Assembly (NCBI GenBank): GCA_014529385.2
Contig: CM043965.1
Location: 17,499,912-17,559,911, forward strand
Length of the DNA stretch: 60,000 bases
Direction of reading: 5' to 3'
Source: Adiantum capillus-veneris
Taxonomy: Eukaryota > Streptophyta > Polypodiopsida > Polypodiales > Pteridaceae
In this document: one piece after another, positions 29,991-41,559 of the stretch
Layout of the letters: each line of letters starts with the position of its first letter
How positions within the stretch are numbered: the stretch's first letter is position 1
Translations under genes and position numbers: made by a program
The notes under the pieces: generated by a model
Databases searched by the model: none
The model's input: the letters and a program-made list of their open reading frames with translations, nothing else
Told to the model about the DNA's origin: nothing

Positions 29991-30640
29991 GACAACAATA
30001 GTAAAGAGAGTAATTAATGTTGATAGCTTTGATTTTGCTAATGAGCAGGCTACTAATGATGCCCCTATGCTTGTTAACTACCTTCTTTCTAGGCTTCAAC
30101 AAGCCATGGGCAATCCATCCCTCCAAAGTGAAGTGCAATGGCAGCTTTGTGCTCATGAGATTCTCCAAAAACCCCACCAAGAAGAGAGAGTACCTAGAAG
30201 CCTCCTTGTGAGACTTCCTTGTGAGATTTCAAAGAGGGTTACAAGAGCTAGTGGAAGAAAGGATCCAGGACCTTCTTATGAGGCTCCACCACATGTACCT
30301 CCTCCTCATGATATTCCAATGGAGGAGGCATCTACATGAAAGAAGAAAGAGCAAGGAAAAGCTAAAGCAAAAGGCCCTGCATACAAACTACAATCTGACA
30401 TTGAAGCTGCCACAAACTTAAACCAGGTATTGGAGGAAAGGATTTTAAATAGCAAAGTTGAGTTTACCTTGGGTGAGGTTCTTGGCATTGCTAAACACGA
30501 GTTTCATGAAGAAATTATAGATATCATAAAAAGAAAGAGGCAAACTCTCACTGAGTCTATTCCTCCACAGTCTGAGGGGAGTCACTTAAGACACATGGAA
30601 TACATGTCCAAGAGAGTGATTGTGATGAAAGTGTGGTAGG
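29991..30640 (+). pseudogene. Ty3 gag relic
   Basis: The start Met-Asp-Asn-Asn at 29991 is followed by stops. The frame 30067-30339 reads MLVNYLLSRLQQAMGNPSL, homologous to the minus-strand gag at 317-1095. The Ser/Arg-rich linker and capsid segment of that copy are not recognised here, so gag seems internally deleted. The frame 30430-30639 has RILNSKVEFTLGEVLGIAKH and HEEIIDIIKRK, which I take to be the pre-protease region. Confidence 0.6.
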
Positions 30641-30663
30641 ATGCTACCAGTCTTCTCGAAGAG

Positions 30664-31056
30664 ATGCACATGCTAGATTTGCAGATGATGATGATGACGC
30701 CTCCTACAAAATCCACTACTCATTGGGCAAGAGCTACAACAGAAACCTTTGTCAAGGTGGGTGATCTTGAGGAGCCATATGTTGCATTGATAGATCATGG
30801 CTCTGAGATCAATCTTATATCCAAGAGTCTTTACATTGATGGGAGCAAAGCGAACCCCGAACCCCCGACGGCCTCTAAAACATCGGGGACCGAATGGCGC
30901 GCCTCGAGCCTGTCATGGTAAAGCAAACAGGGGGCACCACCTAGCTTCAGCGGCTAGGACGTAAACAACATACCACCATAACAAAGTTTTCATCCAAGAG
31001 AGATGGATACTTGGGAGTAATGATGAAGAGGAAGGGGAATGAGATCAAGTGAGTGA

Positions 31057-31109
<53 letters not shown>

Positions 31110-32794
31110 TGTATAGCGGCTTAGTACTTAGGTACCACAGAAGGATGGCGAATCCGCACACCCTTCACACATACACAAGCTCACTCCAAACACAAGACTA
31201 GGTGGCGATTCCGAACACCTCACATGGGCAAAACATTGCAAGAAACATACTCACAAAACCTCAAGCTTTATTTAGAGAATAAGGCGATGAAATGGGGAGC
31301 ATAGGGTAGGGGAAAGAGAGGGAGAGAGTGGTAGAGCACATGGCGGATAGGTGGGAGCTGATGGCGAAGACTTGCACGAGGGTTATGGCCATCATCCTTA
31401 ATTTAGCTACCCTTCATCTTCCATAGCCCAAGGGTGTAGAGGTCATGCTCAAGACGAGCATGGTGATTGCGGCGATGGTGATGGTGTGGGTGTGTGTGTG
31501 TGCACTAGGCGCACACAGTGCATAGTGTACTCTTTGGTGATGTTGTGTGTGTTCTTTAGTGTGATGGTGACCCCTCTTTATATAGGGGAGGAGGGGGGAG
31601 AAATTCTAGAATTTAGAAATGAAGAAATCATTATCTACACAGGCCATGTGACTGTGGGCCCCACTTGTCTGGCTGTGTGTATATGTGCCAGAACAGCAGT
31701 CTCATGAGAGAGAGACTAAGAGAGAGAGATGGGTGAATGGAAAAAAGAGAGGTGACATGGAGAATAAAGTAATTACAAGAGGGGAGAGAGGGGAGTGTGT
31801 TCAGAGGTGAATCTGTGTGCAGATGTGTGTGAACAGAAGAAAAATCAGGTAACCACCGGGTGGGGATGGGTCCGTGGGCACCTTTTTCAGTGAAATTGAG
31901 TGTGTGTGAGTGTGGGGGAGGTTATCTGGCTACAAGACAGGAGACATGGCGCCCTTTAGAGAGAGAGGGGGATATTTGGGTCATGGGATATGATAGGAGA
32001 GAGAAAAGGGGGGTGGGGTATACTGTTTTGGAAGATAGGAGAGGTGGCATGTGAGTTAGAATGTATTATTGGTGAGGGGTGGGGTAGCTTGAGGGGAGAG
32101 AGAAAGGAGAAAGGACAAGGGGAAGAGAGAGGGGGTTGACCTTTTGAGTGGAGGAGAGAAAAAGGGACACACGACGGGGCAACAGTGAAGAAAAAGGAGG
32201 CAAGGTGGGGATGGGCTGCCCCGAAGGCATGAGGTGGCCTATTTTACTTTTCTCATATATTTACATAATCATACTTTATTTTTTCTTACTTTTTCCAATG
32301 CCTTCTATCACTCCCTCCCTAAGAGGGGGTTTTCATGGGGTGGGGACGAGAGAAGAGGGGTATGGGAACTTGGCTTGTGAAAACCCCCCATCAACATGAA
32401 GGGTAACTGGCCAATAGACACAGACCATGGGTGGATGATTAGAGCTACAAATAAATCATCAGCAGAGCTGTATGGGGCTTGTCCAAATGTGAAAGTGACG
32501 ATTGGTAATGTGAAGGATGAGCAAAATTTCTTTGTGCAGGAGATGTCTACCTATCCTCTTATCCTTGGGCAGCCATACATCACAGCCGTTTGCATGGAAA
32601 CAAAGGTCTTGGATGATGGTTCTGCTTATGCTAGGCTTAAGAGCAGAGATGGGAAGCGAGTTGTGAAATTTTTGACTGTGTGTGTGAATCACGAGAGGAA
32701 CCGCAATAGTCTTCGTGAGTATCCTCTACCAAAATCGAACAAAGAGTTCAAAGAGTACAGGGAGACAAGGGGTTTTGGCCATGTACCATTGTGA
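30664..32794 (+). pseudogene. Ty3 aspartic protease, split by an insertion
   Basis: The first part (30700-30836) reads FVKVGDLEEPYVALIDHGSE, then INLISKSLY. The retropepsin triplet appears as Asp-His-Gly instead of Asp-Ser/Thr-Gly. The second part (32398-32794) continues with WPIDTDHGWMIRATN, CPNVKVTIGNVKDEQNFFVQ and YPLILGQPYI, the usual ILGxP-type strand. The two parts join in frame if the 30837-32393 insertion and one copy of its 4-bp duplication are ignored. Confidence 0.75.
30837..32393. repeat. Probable solo LTR (1,557 bp) inside the Ty3 protease
   Basis: Ends are TGATGGG...CCCATCA, a perfect 7-bp inverted repeat of TG...CA type, flanked by the 4-bp direct repeat ACAT (30833-30836 and 32394-32397). 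A TATA-like CTTTATATAGGGG lies near 31570 on the plus strand. The insert also has (GT)n(GA)n at about 31050-31110. No protein-coding domain or PBS is seen. These are the properties of a solo LTR left by recombination between the two LTRs of another element. Confidence 0.7.
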
Positions 32795-33178
32795 AGTAGG
32801 ATTGCAATGGTACAAGAAGAAAAATATTCTCGCCTGACCCAAAGTGACAAGAAGCTTTTTCTACAGGTTTCCAGGGATTAACAGAGCCTGGGTCAGTACG
32901 TTTTTATGAAGCTTGAGGATATTAAAAGAAGTGCATGACAATATGTATATAGTGTACATAAATACATGAAAGAAAATGGTTTCATAGAGGATAATAAGTG
33001 AATTTCAGGTTTCTTTGAACAAGTTTCTCATGTAGATACGATGCTTGAGCTCGAGGCTATAATGAACTCTAGCATGCAAGATGGAACCCACATTGTGGAA
33101 GTATGCTCTATGGAAATGTATGATGTGATTGAGTCTTTTGAAGATTAGAAAGATTTCAATGCTAATGAAGGACCGGAA

Positions 33179-34605
33179 GTGCATGTGGAGACCAAGTACA
33201 AAATGGTGGCAAAGAAAGTGAGACCAGTGGCCTTACCTTTACCATCAGATTGCAGGAAAAAGCTAGAGCAAGCTTCTTTGCAACCGAGTCTCAGGGATCC
33301 AAAAAGAACTGGACACAAGTTCACAATAGAATCCCTAAAAGAGATAAAAGTTGGCTGTGAGGAGTTTTTAACAGAAGAAGAGAAGAAGAGTTTTAAAGAA
33401 ATGCTTTCAAGACATGGTAAGGGTGTGTTGATCCTAATGTTGTTGCACCTATGGTGATCTTCACTATCCCTTATGTACCTTGGAATCTACACCCAATTCC
33501 GGTTCCGAAAGCATATTTGCCAAAGTTAATAGAACTACTCAATGAAAAGATTAGCATGGATATCTTGGAGCCTTCTTGTGCGCCATATTTGAATAGGTGG
33601 TTCACTCTGCCTAAGAAGAATGGAGCTTTGCGATTCATACAAGATATGCAACCTGTAAATAATGTTACCATCAGGAATGTGGGTACAGGACCTATAGTGG
33701 ATGAGTTTACAGAGGTGTTTGCAGGAAGGTCAATTTACTCAATGGGGGATCTCTATTCAGGATACGATCAATTTCAGATAGATGTTGAGAGTAGAGATCT
33801 GACAGCTATGAAAAAACCTTTGGGACTGGTAAGGATGTGTACCTTACCTCAAGGAGCAACAAATTTAGTTGCACATATGATCAATGGGATGAACAAGGTT
33901 CTACGTGACTTCATACCTCAAATCACAATGCCATTTGTTGATGATGTGCCCATCAAAGGATGTGAAGATAAAGATAAAGATAAAGATGAAGCTATGGATT
34001 CAAGGGGGTGCCGTAAGTTTGTTGCATACCATATCGAAGAATGTGAGCAGATTTTTTCAAGGCTTGAAGAAGTTAATCTTACCCTGTCAGGGCAAAAATC
34101 TGTATTTGGTGTTAATGAAGTGTTGATTGTGGGGCATATGTGTGGTCCTTATGGTAGAAGGCCTTGTCCAAAAAAGATGGATGCAATCAAAAACATGAAA
34201 GAAACATGTACAACTATAACTGAAGTTCGAAGATTTCTTGGTGCTTGCATCTTCTATCTTATTTGGATACCACATTATGCACATCTAGCAGATCCCCTTT
34301 ATAGGTTGTTCAGAAAGAATCAGAAGTTTCAATGGGAAGAAGAGCACACAAAAGCCATGAGAAAGCTAAAGAAACTACTTCTTTCATTGCCAACCTTGAG
34401 AAAGGTAGACTATGCATGTGAGAGACCTGTCATTGTGACAGTGGACACGAGTCCTACAGGGATAGGATGGGCAGTAGGGCAAGATGATGATGAAGGAAAA
34501 AGGTATGTGGTGAGATTTGGAGCCAAGATTCTGAGTTCTCACCAACGCGATTATGCACAAGTAAAAAAGGGAACTATGGGGGGTGGTTACAGCATTGAGG
34601 TGTGA
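33179..34605 (+). pseudogene. Ty3 reverse transcriptase and RNase H
   Basis: Pre-RT segment in frame 33179-33457, then RT in frame 33451-34605 (384 codons). RT motifs: PIPVPKAYLPKLIELL, FTLPKKNGALRFIQDMQPVN, YSMGDLYSGYDQFQID and LPQGATNLVAHM. The catalytic box reads PFVDDVPIKG (33931-33960): Tyr of YxDD is Phe, while both Asp are kept. A Lys/Asp repeat insertion (KDKDKDEA) follows. The thumb/connection has RRFLGACIFYLIWIP and ADPLYRLFRKNQKFQW. RNase H has IVTVDTSPTGIGW and KILSSHQRDYAQ, then a frameshift near 34590. Confidence 0.85.
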
Positions 34606-34619
34606 CAAGGAGTACTTGA

Positions 34620-35454
34620 TAGGGGCATCAGTGGTTGTGGAAACTAATTGTTTGCCTCTTCTTGGAATGATCACAAATTGTTTGACTCCTGATATTGCAA
34701 TGTTGCGATGAATAGCCTACATAAAGTCCTTGAATCCTGAGTTCAAGCATATTGCAGGGAAAGACAATCCAATGGTAGATATGCTATATAGGGCAAGGTA
34801 TGAAGATGAACAGGACATGATTATTGAGGGAGATGATGTAGGCACAAAGTTTTATACTATTGATCATGCAAAAGGTAGTCATGCATGTTTTGTGTCTTCA
34901 CTTGAGTCCTTTTTAGAGGAACTATATGAGGATGAATGGCTCTTGATAGGTCGCTACTTAAGTACTCTGCAGAAGCAAGATGATTGGACTGAACAAGAAT
35001 TCAAGAGGATAAGAAGAAAAGCATATGGATACTTCTTGAGGGATGGCTACTTATGGAAGCATCCTAAACGAAGAGTTGGAACACCATTGCAGGTAGTATG
35101 CGCTAAGGTTACTCAGCAACAAATCATCAAGGAGTTCCATGAAAGTTTATGGGCAGGACATCGAGGTGTATGGGCAACATTTGCCAAGGCAAAAGAAAGG
35201 TATTGGTGGAAAGGGATGTATAAGGATGTGGCTGAGTTTGTGGAGTCTTGTGTGACATGCCAAATGTATTCAAATGTACGGCATCATGATAGACTACATC
35301 CTACTTATCCATTAGCCATGCATTACAAATGGGTTGTGGACTTGGTCACAATGCCGTTGGGACTTTGGCAAATGAGGTATCTGGTGCTTGCAAGAGAAGA
35401 TTTGTCTAATCAAGTTGAAGGGCGTGCATTGAGGACAAAGAGTACACAAGCTGT
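34620..35454 (+). pseudogene. Ty3 integrase, N-terminal part
   Basis: The RNase H tail with MNPEFKHIAGKDNPMVDML starts the frame 34730-35461. The integrase HHCC zinc domain follows: FHESLWAGHRGVWATF...YWWKGM...CVTCQMY. The core begins with KWVVDLVTMP, carrying the first catalytic Asp. The frame is cut at 35455 by an insertion, after RTKSTQAV. Confidence 0.85.
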
Positions 35455-37279
35455 TCAGTAGCGTTAAATGGTAACCTTGCATTTGCACTACATTTCTACT
35501 CAAATGTATATATTTTTTATCAAAGTTTTAACCTACTGTTCATTCTCTCTTTCCGTAATATCCTTTTTCCATACAAACACCTTACCCTTCTTAGATCTTT
35601 ATGCATTTACATCATATTTCTCTCTTCATGCTAAATGTAAATAGTGAACTTAATTCTACTCTCCTAGTTTTTTTACTGTATATTCTTTTAACTAATTACC
35701 TTTACTAATTTAAATAGCTATCTACATCCCATAATTTGTAAATAAATAATTTATGGGCACTTATCTTACCCATCTTCTCTCAAGGGTAGGGTTAGCCTTG
35801 TAGGCCTTCCCTTCCCCACCACTATGTGACCCAAGTCTTGGATCATTTACTTGTGTTAGTCAACAAATCTTAAATATAATGTATATCCCCAATAAATCAA
35901 ACTTTTTTGGAGCCTACCTCATTTGTTTAAGGTGGATTCTCTTTTGAGAAAGCATGCTACACCTTGGATGCATGCTAAAGGGCCCCCTACAAGGAGACTT
36001 GGTTCAAAAGGTGTTTTGGATGCATCTTGAACGCCTTAGCTCATGGGTATACTTGAGGAACACTCCAAAATCATCTTAAATACTTTGAGAAGGTCAACTT
36101 TTCCTTTTACAGCACCCAATTCTGAGTTACAGGCTGAAAGTTATGGTGAAAACAAGGTGCTGTGGACACTGTTACTGCAGGTCAAAGTTACAATCAGGTA
36201 AACCACAAAGGTGAAAAGTTTTCTTGACTTCTCCAACATTCTAAAATACCAATGGGGAGTTAAAAACCACTTGCATGTGGAGGGGTCGGCTCAAGATGCT
36301 TCTAGAGACACAACAAACAGGATGGGGACACTTTGCAGGGGCCACTAGAGGGACATCATGGTGGGGCCCATATACATTATCAACCCTTATGGATCCTCCA
36401 CGACCTAAAAGGCTATTTTTAATGAAAAAATAAGTCCCTTATTTGCATAATTGAAGGAATGGTCAAAAGGGAACCTAACTATGGTTAATTACCTACCCTA
36501 GTCAAGTTTAACCTAACCCAAGGTCTTGTACAACTATAAAAAGGCCCTTTGGCAATCACAAAAATACACACACCTACTCCATTGCTGCAAATAAGCTCCT
36601 CTAAGGTTAGGGAAGCCCTAATCTCTCTCTCCTCTTGTCTCCCTATCCATTTCCTAAGCTCGCTATCATAAGCGGCACCATAGAGAGAGCATCAATATGC
36701 TATTCCTACCATTCTCTTGCAAATATTTCTCTTACCATACTCATCCCTAAATAAGGATTGTAGATTCTATATAAGAGCAAGGATATCAAGTTCAATGATC
36801 TATCTCATGGTTTGATCAACAAATCGTTGCAATTGGGGTGTCGTCGTCACACTTTTGCTCTAAACGCATGTAAAATTGGTAAGCATATCTTGGCAGCTTC
36901 TCATATTTTGTGCTCATTGGGTTGCTTGTTTGTTGAGAAAGTTTTTTGTGCACCATGGTGTCTATTTGCTTGGATTCTCTCCTTATGTTGTGTGTAAGTA
37001 AGTCTTGGGGCTGCATAGATGGAGAAGAGCCTCTATGCATGCCGCCTTATGTGTGTAAGTAGTCTCTTCTTTTGGGAAAGGAAAGGAGTTGTCAAGTATT
37101 TGTGCATTATGGTGTTTTGAGTTTTGAGGTTTTGTGCTTGCTTTTCTTAGAAAGTATATGAGCACTAATATGGTGAAGGTCAATCTTTGCATGTGAGTTT
37201 GTGGAGTGTTCAAAGGGATTGCTTAAGGAGTGTGTGTTGAATGGTTGAAGGGCATTTTGTGTTGAAGCACATAAGGAAG

Positions 37280-37340
<61 letters not shown>

Positions 37341-37478
37341 GTATATGGTTTGTTTTGGTTTCCTTCTTTCTCCATAAAAGAGGGTGGTGCCCCTAAGAAA
37401 TATGCGTGTGTAGGGTCTCACGGAGTGGTTGTCTGGTGGGAGCCTTGAGTTGAGCCCCATCTCAAAAATCCGCTCTCA
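35455..37478. repeat. Insertion of about 2,024 bp in the Ty3 integrase, probable solo LTR
   Basis: The integrase frame stops at ...CAAGCTGT and resumes in the right register at CTGTATGTAAATTTC. The 4-bp repeat CTGT (35451-35454 and 37479-37482) flanks the insert. Its ends, TCAGTAGCG...CGCTCTCA, form an imperfect inverted repeat (second base C instead of the expected G of TG). A TATA-like ACTATAAAAAGGCCC lies near 36533. It contains (GT)n at 37281-37339. No coding domain is seen. Confidence 0.55.
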
Positions 37479-37482
37479 CTGT

Positions 37483-38325
37483 ATGTAAATTTCTTCTTGA
37501 AGATGTGATTTGTCGCTATGGGTGTGTGGGAAAGATAACTGCGAATAGAGGAGAATTGGATGCTAATGAAGCAAGGGAATTCTTCTCTAGAATGGGCATC
37601 AAAATAGCTTTAACTTGTGCTTATAACCTAGAGGGAAATGGAAAAAGTGAAAGAGGGCATCCGCCAATAATCAAAGCTTTAGCTAAGGCTTGTGAAGGCA
37701 AGCTTGAAGAGTGGCCAAGGTTACTGCCATTTGCATTGTGGGCTGACCGTACAACACATAGTTCAATCACTGGCTATATGCCTGTTGAATTAATGTATAG
37801 TCAAAAACCTGTGATGCCAATTGAAGATGTAGTTCTTACATGGAATGTATTGCCATGGGAAGATGGAACGAGTAGAGAAGACCTTCTTGGATTGCGCATA
37901 CGGCAACTGGAAAGAAGGCCTGAAGACATTGAGCTTGCAAAAGCTCAACTAAGAATGCAAGGTTGAAAAACAAAGACAGATTTGACAAGATGCATAGGCT
38001 CAGACCAAAAGACATTGATGAAGGTGATTGGGTATTGGTGTATGATAGTAGCCTTGAAAACCAGCACTCTACAATAAGGAAGCTTGCAAAGAGATGGTTT
38101 GGTCCTTATGTTGTCAAACATGTGCATGGAAATGCAACTTACACCTTGCGTGAATTGGATGGGACAGAACTGAAAATTCCCATTGCAGGAAAAAGAATTA
38201 AATTATTCAAAAGAAGAGGGAACGCTGATCCATTTGATGCACAACCAAGTGAAGAGGATGATGAAGCCAACTATACGCAAAGTGAGGATGAAAGTGAGAA
38301 TATGGTGTCTGACCATGAGATTTAA
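37483..38325 (+). pseudogene. Ty3 integrase, core end and GPY/F domain
   Basis: The frame 37505-37966 resumes the core: KITANRGELDANEAREFF, where the second catalytic Asp of the usual T-D-x-G-E pattern is Ala. The Glu block is YNLEGNGKSERGHPP. A frameshift near 37960 leads to 37963-38325: FDKMHRLRPKDIDEGDWVLV and RWFGPYVVKHVHGNATYTL (GPY/F module), ending in an acidic tail. No chromodomain is seen. Confidence 0.85.
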
Positions 38326-38370
38326 TGCTCTATAATGTTGTTGTGGAACATACCGGAGGATGTGCAAGTT

Positions 38371-39390
38371 CAGAGGGGGTGGATGTCGTGTTGTGGCACG
38401 TACATAGTGTGAAATAAAAACAGTCACCTCACTCTTGACACTTCTCGATGTATGCAAATAAAAGCAATCATGTACATATTGTGATATATGTTGAAGCATC
38501 TATTGCGGTCATTATCATGTTTCATGGTGGCACACTCATCTCACCTATAAAGACTGATGCGGGCAAAAACTGCAAAAAATAGCAGCTAGCAGGCGTCGTT
38601 GCAAAATTGCATGGAAAGTGACCCAAAATGGTATATTGATGGAAAATGATACTTATCTATGCTTTTTATGCTTATGCGAGTGATCCCACAAATTTAGGGA
38701 TTTTTCTGACTCCATTTGGGATTTTTCGCATCAAAAATGGCATTTTTTGGGTCAAAAATGAGCTGAAAATGCCTTGGTTTTGGTCCAAGGGGGAAAAATG
38801 GCTTAAAAATTGACACATCAGCTGAAAATGCCGTGGGCAAGAGAGGGAGGGCTGCTTTTTACAGAAAAAACCAGCAATTTTTCTCTACTGTGTAATGGCT
38901 TCCATGGTTGCACAATCTATGTGTGCTGCAGTCCCGCCTCTTCGAAATCTTGTATCTGAGCTCGTGAGGGAGTGAATTAGGGTTTCCCCTTATCAAAATG
39001 GTGTGTGGGCTTCACTTTAGAAGCTCTTAAATCTCTACAAAATCAGAAAATTGTCGTCGTGAAGGTGGAAGCTTGAGCATTCCTTTCAACTGTTTGATGT
39101 TACGACTATGTAATTGGGGGCGAGGCTACATGATACCATGAAAGAGGTTTGGGTTTTGATTGAGAGTTGTGCTTGCATGAGCATCGAGGGTTCGTGGCTG
39201 AAACATTTGTGTTTTTCAATGGTCTTTTTAAGTGAAATTGAATGTGATTTGGTGATCTTCTCATCATACGCTCGACTACGAGAAGAAGCAGACTCCAAGC
39301 ACGATAGGAAAGAGGGTTTGTGACTTTGCTGTCACGAACGCTCTTAGATTTTCTGTCACCCTTAGAAAGAGGGTTGGTGATTCTCCACAA
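38371..39390 (+). repeat. Polypurine tract and putative 3' LTR of the Ty3 element
   Basis: CAGAGGGGGTGGA (38371-38383) is followed by TGTCGTGTTGTGGCACG, an LTR-like start, at 38384. A TATA-like CTATAAAGAC lies near 38550. The 3' limit is not determined; the sequence to about 39390 is non-coding. It does not resemble the LTR-like end before 29588, so the two ends may not belong to one element. Confidence 0.5.
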
Positions 39391-39399
39391 ATGCTTTCT

Positions 39400-40090
39400 C
39401 ATAAAGTGTTTGTGACTCTCATCATGAACTCTCACAGCCAGAGGTTCTGCACCTTCCCAGCTAGACCACACACTTTCCGACAACGTTGCTCAAAATATGC
39501 TCCTCTGAAACTGAATCTGCTACTTCCAATTCCGCAATTTCTTTGGCTTTGCTTCTTGCAAAAATGTGCTCCCAAAATTCATCATAGTTGAGGAACTGCA
39601 TCTAATCCCCTTCACTGTTAGTGAAAATAATTTGGCTTCGTTCAGTAATCTCTTTTATTTCCATATCTAGAATCCTTGAGCTTTCGCAAATAAATTCCTC
39701 TGCAAAATAGTCCCACCATGTGGGATATACTTCTGCCAGTTCTTGAACCCGCATTTTAAGATCTGAGTTTACAACCTCTTCAAAAGATGCAATCATCCGA
39801 TTTTTTGGAACATTTCGTCGCTTCATCTTGGCTTCATAACATGCAATTAAACCTTTTGGATCATATCCCTGAAAATTACTATACTGCTCCCATACAACAT
39901 CATGTGCTAGCTCTACAACATCATCAATCTGCTTTTTTATCTGCATGGATTTTTCTTCTTGCAGACATCCGTGAACTAATTCCAGCGTTTTTAGTAATTC
40001 TGCAAATGCTAGATTTTTATCAAATCCATTGGAATTGAAATCGTCAATAAAGTGCTTCAGTTGTTATGGAATCTCCATCCTTACCTCCCA
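39400..40090 (-). pseudogene. Unidentified retroelement gag-position ORF
   Basis: On the minus strand a coding-like stretch begins after a PBS-like site: HFIDDFNSNGF, then the frame 39946-39602 (114 codons) with DVVELAHDVVWEQYSNFQGY, PKGLIACYEAKMKRRNV and VYPTWWDYFAEEFI. After a stop comes FLNYDEFWEHIFARSKAKEI. I do not recognise the family. Position immediately downstream of a PBS and LTR-like end suggests the Gag N-terminus of an LTR retrotransposon. Confidence 0.45.
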
Positions 40091-40100
40091 CCCCGGCTCG

Positions 40101-40120
40101 ATTTCGCGTCGGGTTCACCA
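40101..40120 (-). promoter_or_regulatory. Primer-binding-site-like sequence
   Basis: The minus strand reads TGGTGAACCCGACGCGAAAT, a form often seen as PBS of plant LTR retrotransposons. It lies 5 bases from a possible LTR end (TGTCAGGGG on the plus strand from 40125, i.e. ...CCCCTGACA on the minus strand). Confidence 0.5.
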
Positions 40121-40124
40121 AGTA

Positions 40125-40940
40125 TGTCAGGGGATATGTGTTCGAAATGTGAGCTGGGAAGGCGTCAGGACTCTACTTGTGAGAGGTGTGAGAGAGAATA
40201 AGAACAACGGATGCAAATGGCTATGGCAATCACAGTAAACTTTAATTAATCAAGAAGCAAAGACGCCATTTAGATTGCGCGTCCGCCTCTCTTCACCACG
40301 CTTCGTGGGCAAGCTGACTCATGCCCAAGAGGTCTTGTTCATGTTCCGACGTGCCCACCTTGCCCATGGCTTGTGCACACCTGCTGTCGCCAATCACAAA
40401 GCTCTACAAATTGTAGCCGTGTGCTTTTCTGCAGCTGTGTGTGAATGACTCAGTGGACAAGCCTGATGTTCATGCAACTTCCAGGTGGAAAAGCATACAT
40501 TTTTCCGTGCGCAGTCTGAATGTTCCCTAAGACATATGCCACATTGGGGCGGGCAATGGTTGGCCATGTCAAGGTGGCAGGCATCTATTCGCTGAGCGAA
40601 AAGTGCAACATGACCTCACGCCCATGTCAGAGGGGCGTGCAAGTACCCCCGGCCATATTTTTCCCATCGCAGGCCAGTTGCAAAAAGGCAACGTGCAAAA
40701 TCCTTTCAGTAGTTTCAAACTCTGTCAGTTTGCGGGAAACCCTGAAGCGCTGCCACTCACCTAACGTTGGTTGGATGTGAAAAACGCGTTTTTTACTTCG
40801 TTAGCGTAGAAGGCAAAATCCCAATGCTGCCCTCTCGTTAACCCACGTGGCGTGACTTTTCCAATCTTTACCGTTTATCATCTCTGCGGCTCAACTTTTG
40901 CTTGCTCGCTCAATTTTCGTGGTTCATGAAGATCGTGCGG
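40125..40940 (-). repeat. Possible LTR of the minus-strand element
   Basis: Non-coding sequence beyond the PBS-like site. Its inner end fits TG...CA; its outer end was not found. Otherwise I see nothing in this stretch. Confidence 0.3.
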
Positions 40941-40949
40941 CAAGGAAGC

Positions 40950-41190
40950 ACTGATTACTGAATTTTGCAACAAGAGCAAGGCCAGAACTCTCCAGATGCA
41001 ATCACCTACGCAGGCATCTTGAAGGCATGTGGCTCTATGCAAGATGCTGATATGGGCACAAAAATTACATTGTTGAAAAAGGTGTCGTGCTTGGTAATGT
41101 CCTGGTTGATATGTATGTCAAATGTGGTGCGCTTTGAGAAAGCACAAAGACAAGAGCTCACCTACACATGCATCTTAAAGGCATGTGGCT
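40950..41190 (+). pseudogene. PPR protein gene fragment, left of the inserted retrotransposon
   Basis: Reads NSPDAITYAGILKACGSMQD, then SCLVMSWLICMSNVV (shifted from the usual LGNALVDMYAKCG), then LTYTCILKACG, cut by the LTR at 41191. These are P/L/S-type PPR repeats. In plants such proteins bind organellar RNA. Reading past the insertion (TGGCT duplication removed) the motif continues at 50105 with GSTQDADIG-like sequence, so left and right belong to one locus. Confidence 0.75.
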
Positions 41191-41522
41191 TGTTAACCCT
41201 CACGGCTCATGGACACCCTATCACCTACGAGACGGACGTTGTAACCTACGGCGGACATTGTATTATTTATTTGGTAGAGTCAGGTAGCGGGCTTGTCGGT
41301 CCAATAGGAAAAGGGTAAGAGTGATCGCCGATGAGAGGCGCACTCTAACTGGAACATTCAAGGGATTAGTTGGCTAAGCATGGGCGTCCAAGTGTGAATG
41401 GGGCGAGCTCATATAAAAGTCAACTAAACCTAAAATTCACTCATTCTCTCATTGGTGCAATAGAAGAGTGCTCTTGCTCCATCTCCATCTTCTTCTTCTT
41501 CACCTTCTTGTGTGTGTGTGTA

Positions 41523-41559
<37 letters not shown>

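Larger units (their letters stand above)
29588..38383 (+). mobile_element. Ty3-type LTR retrotransposon body with two nested insertions
   Basis: In order on the plus strand: PBS, gag relic, protease (split), RT, RNase H, integrase (split), and a polypurine tract CAGAGGGGGTGGA just before 38384. The order protease-RT-RNase H-integrase identifies Ty3 (gypsy). Two insertions, at 30837-32393 and 35455-37478, interrupt coding domains. With these removed the body would be about 5.2 kb. Several frameshifts make it non-functional. Confidence 0.8.
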
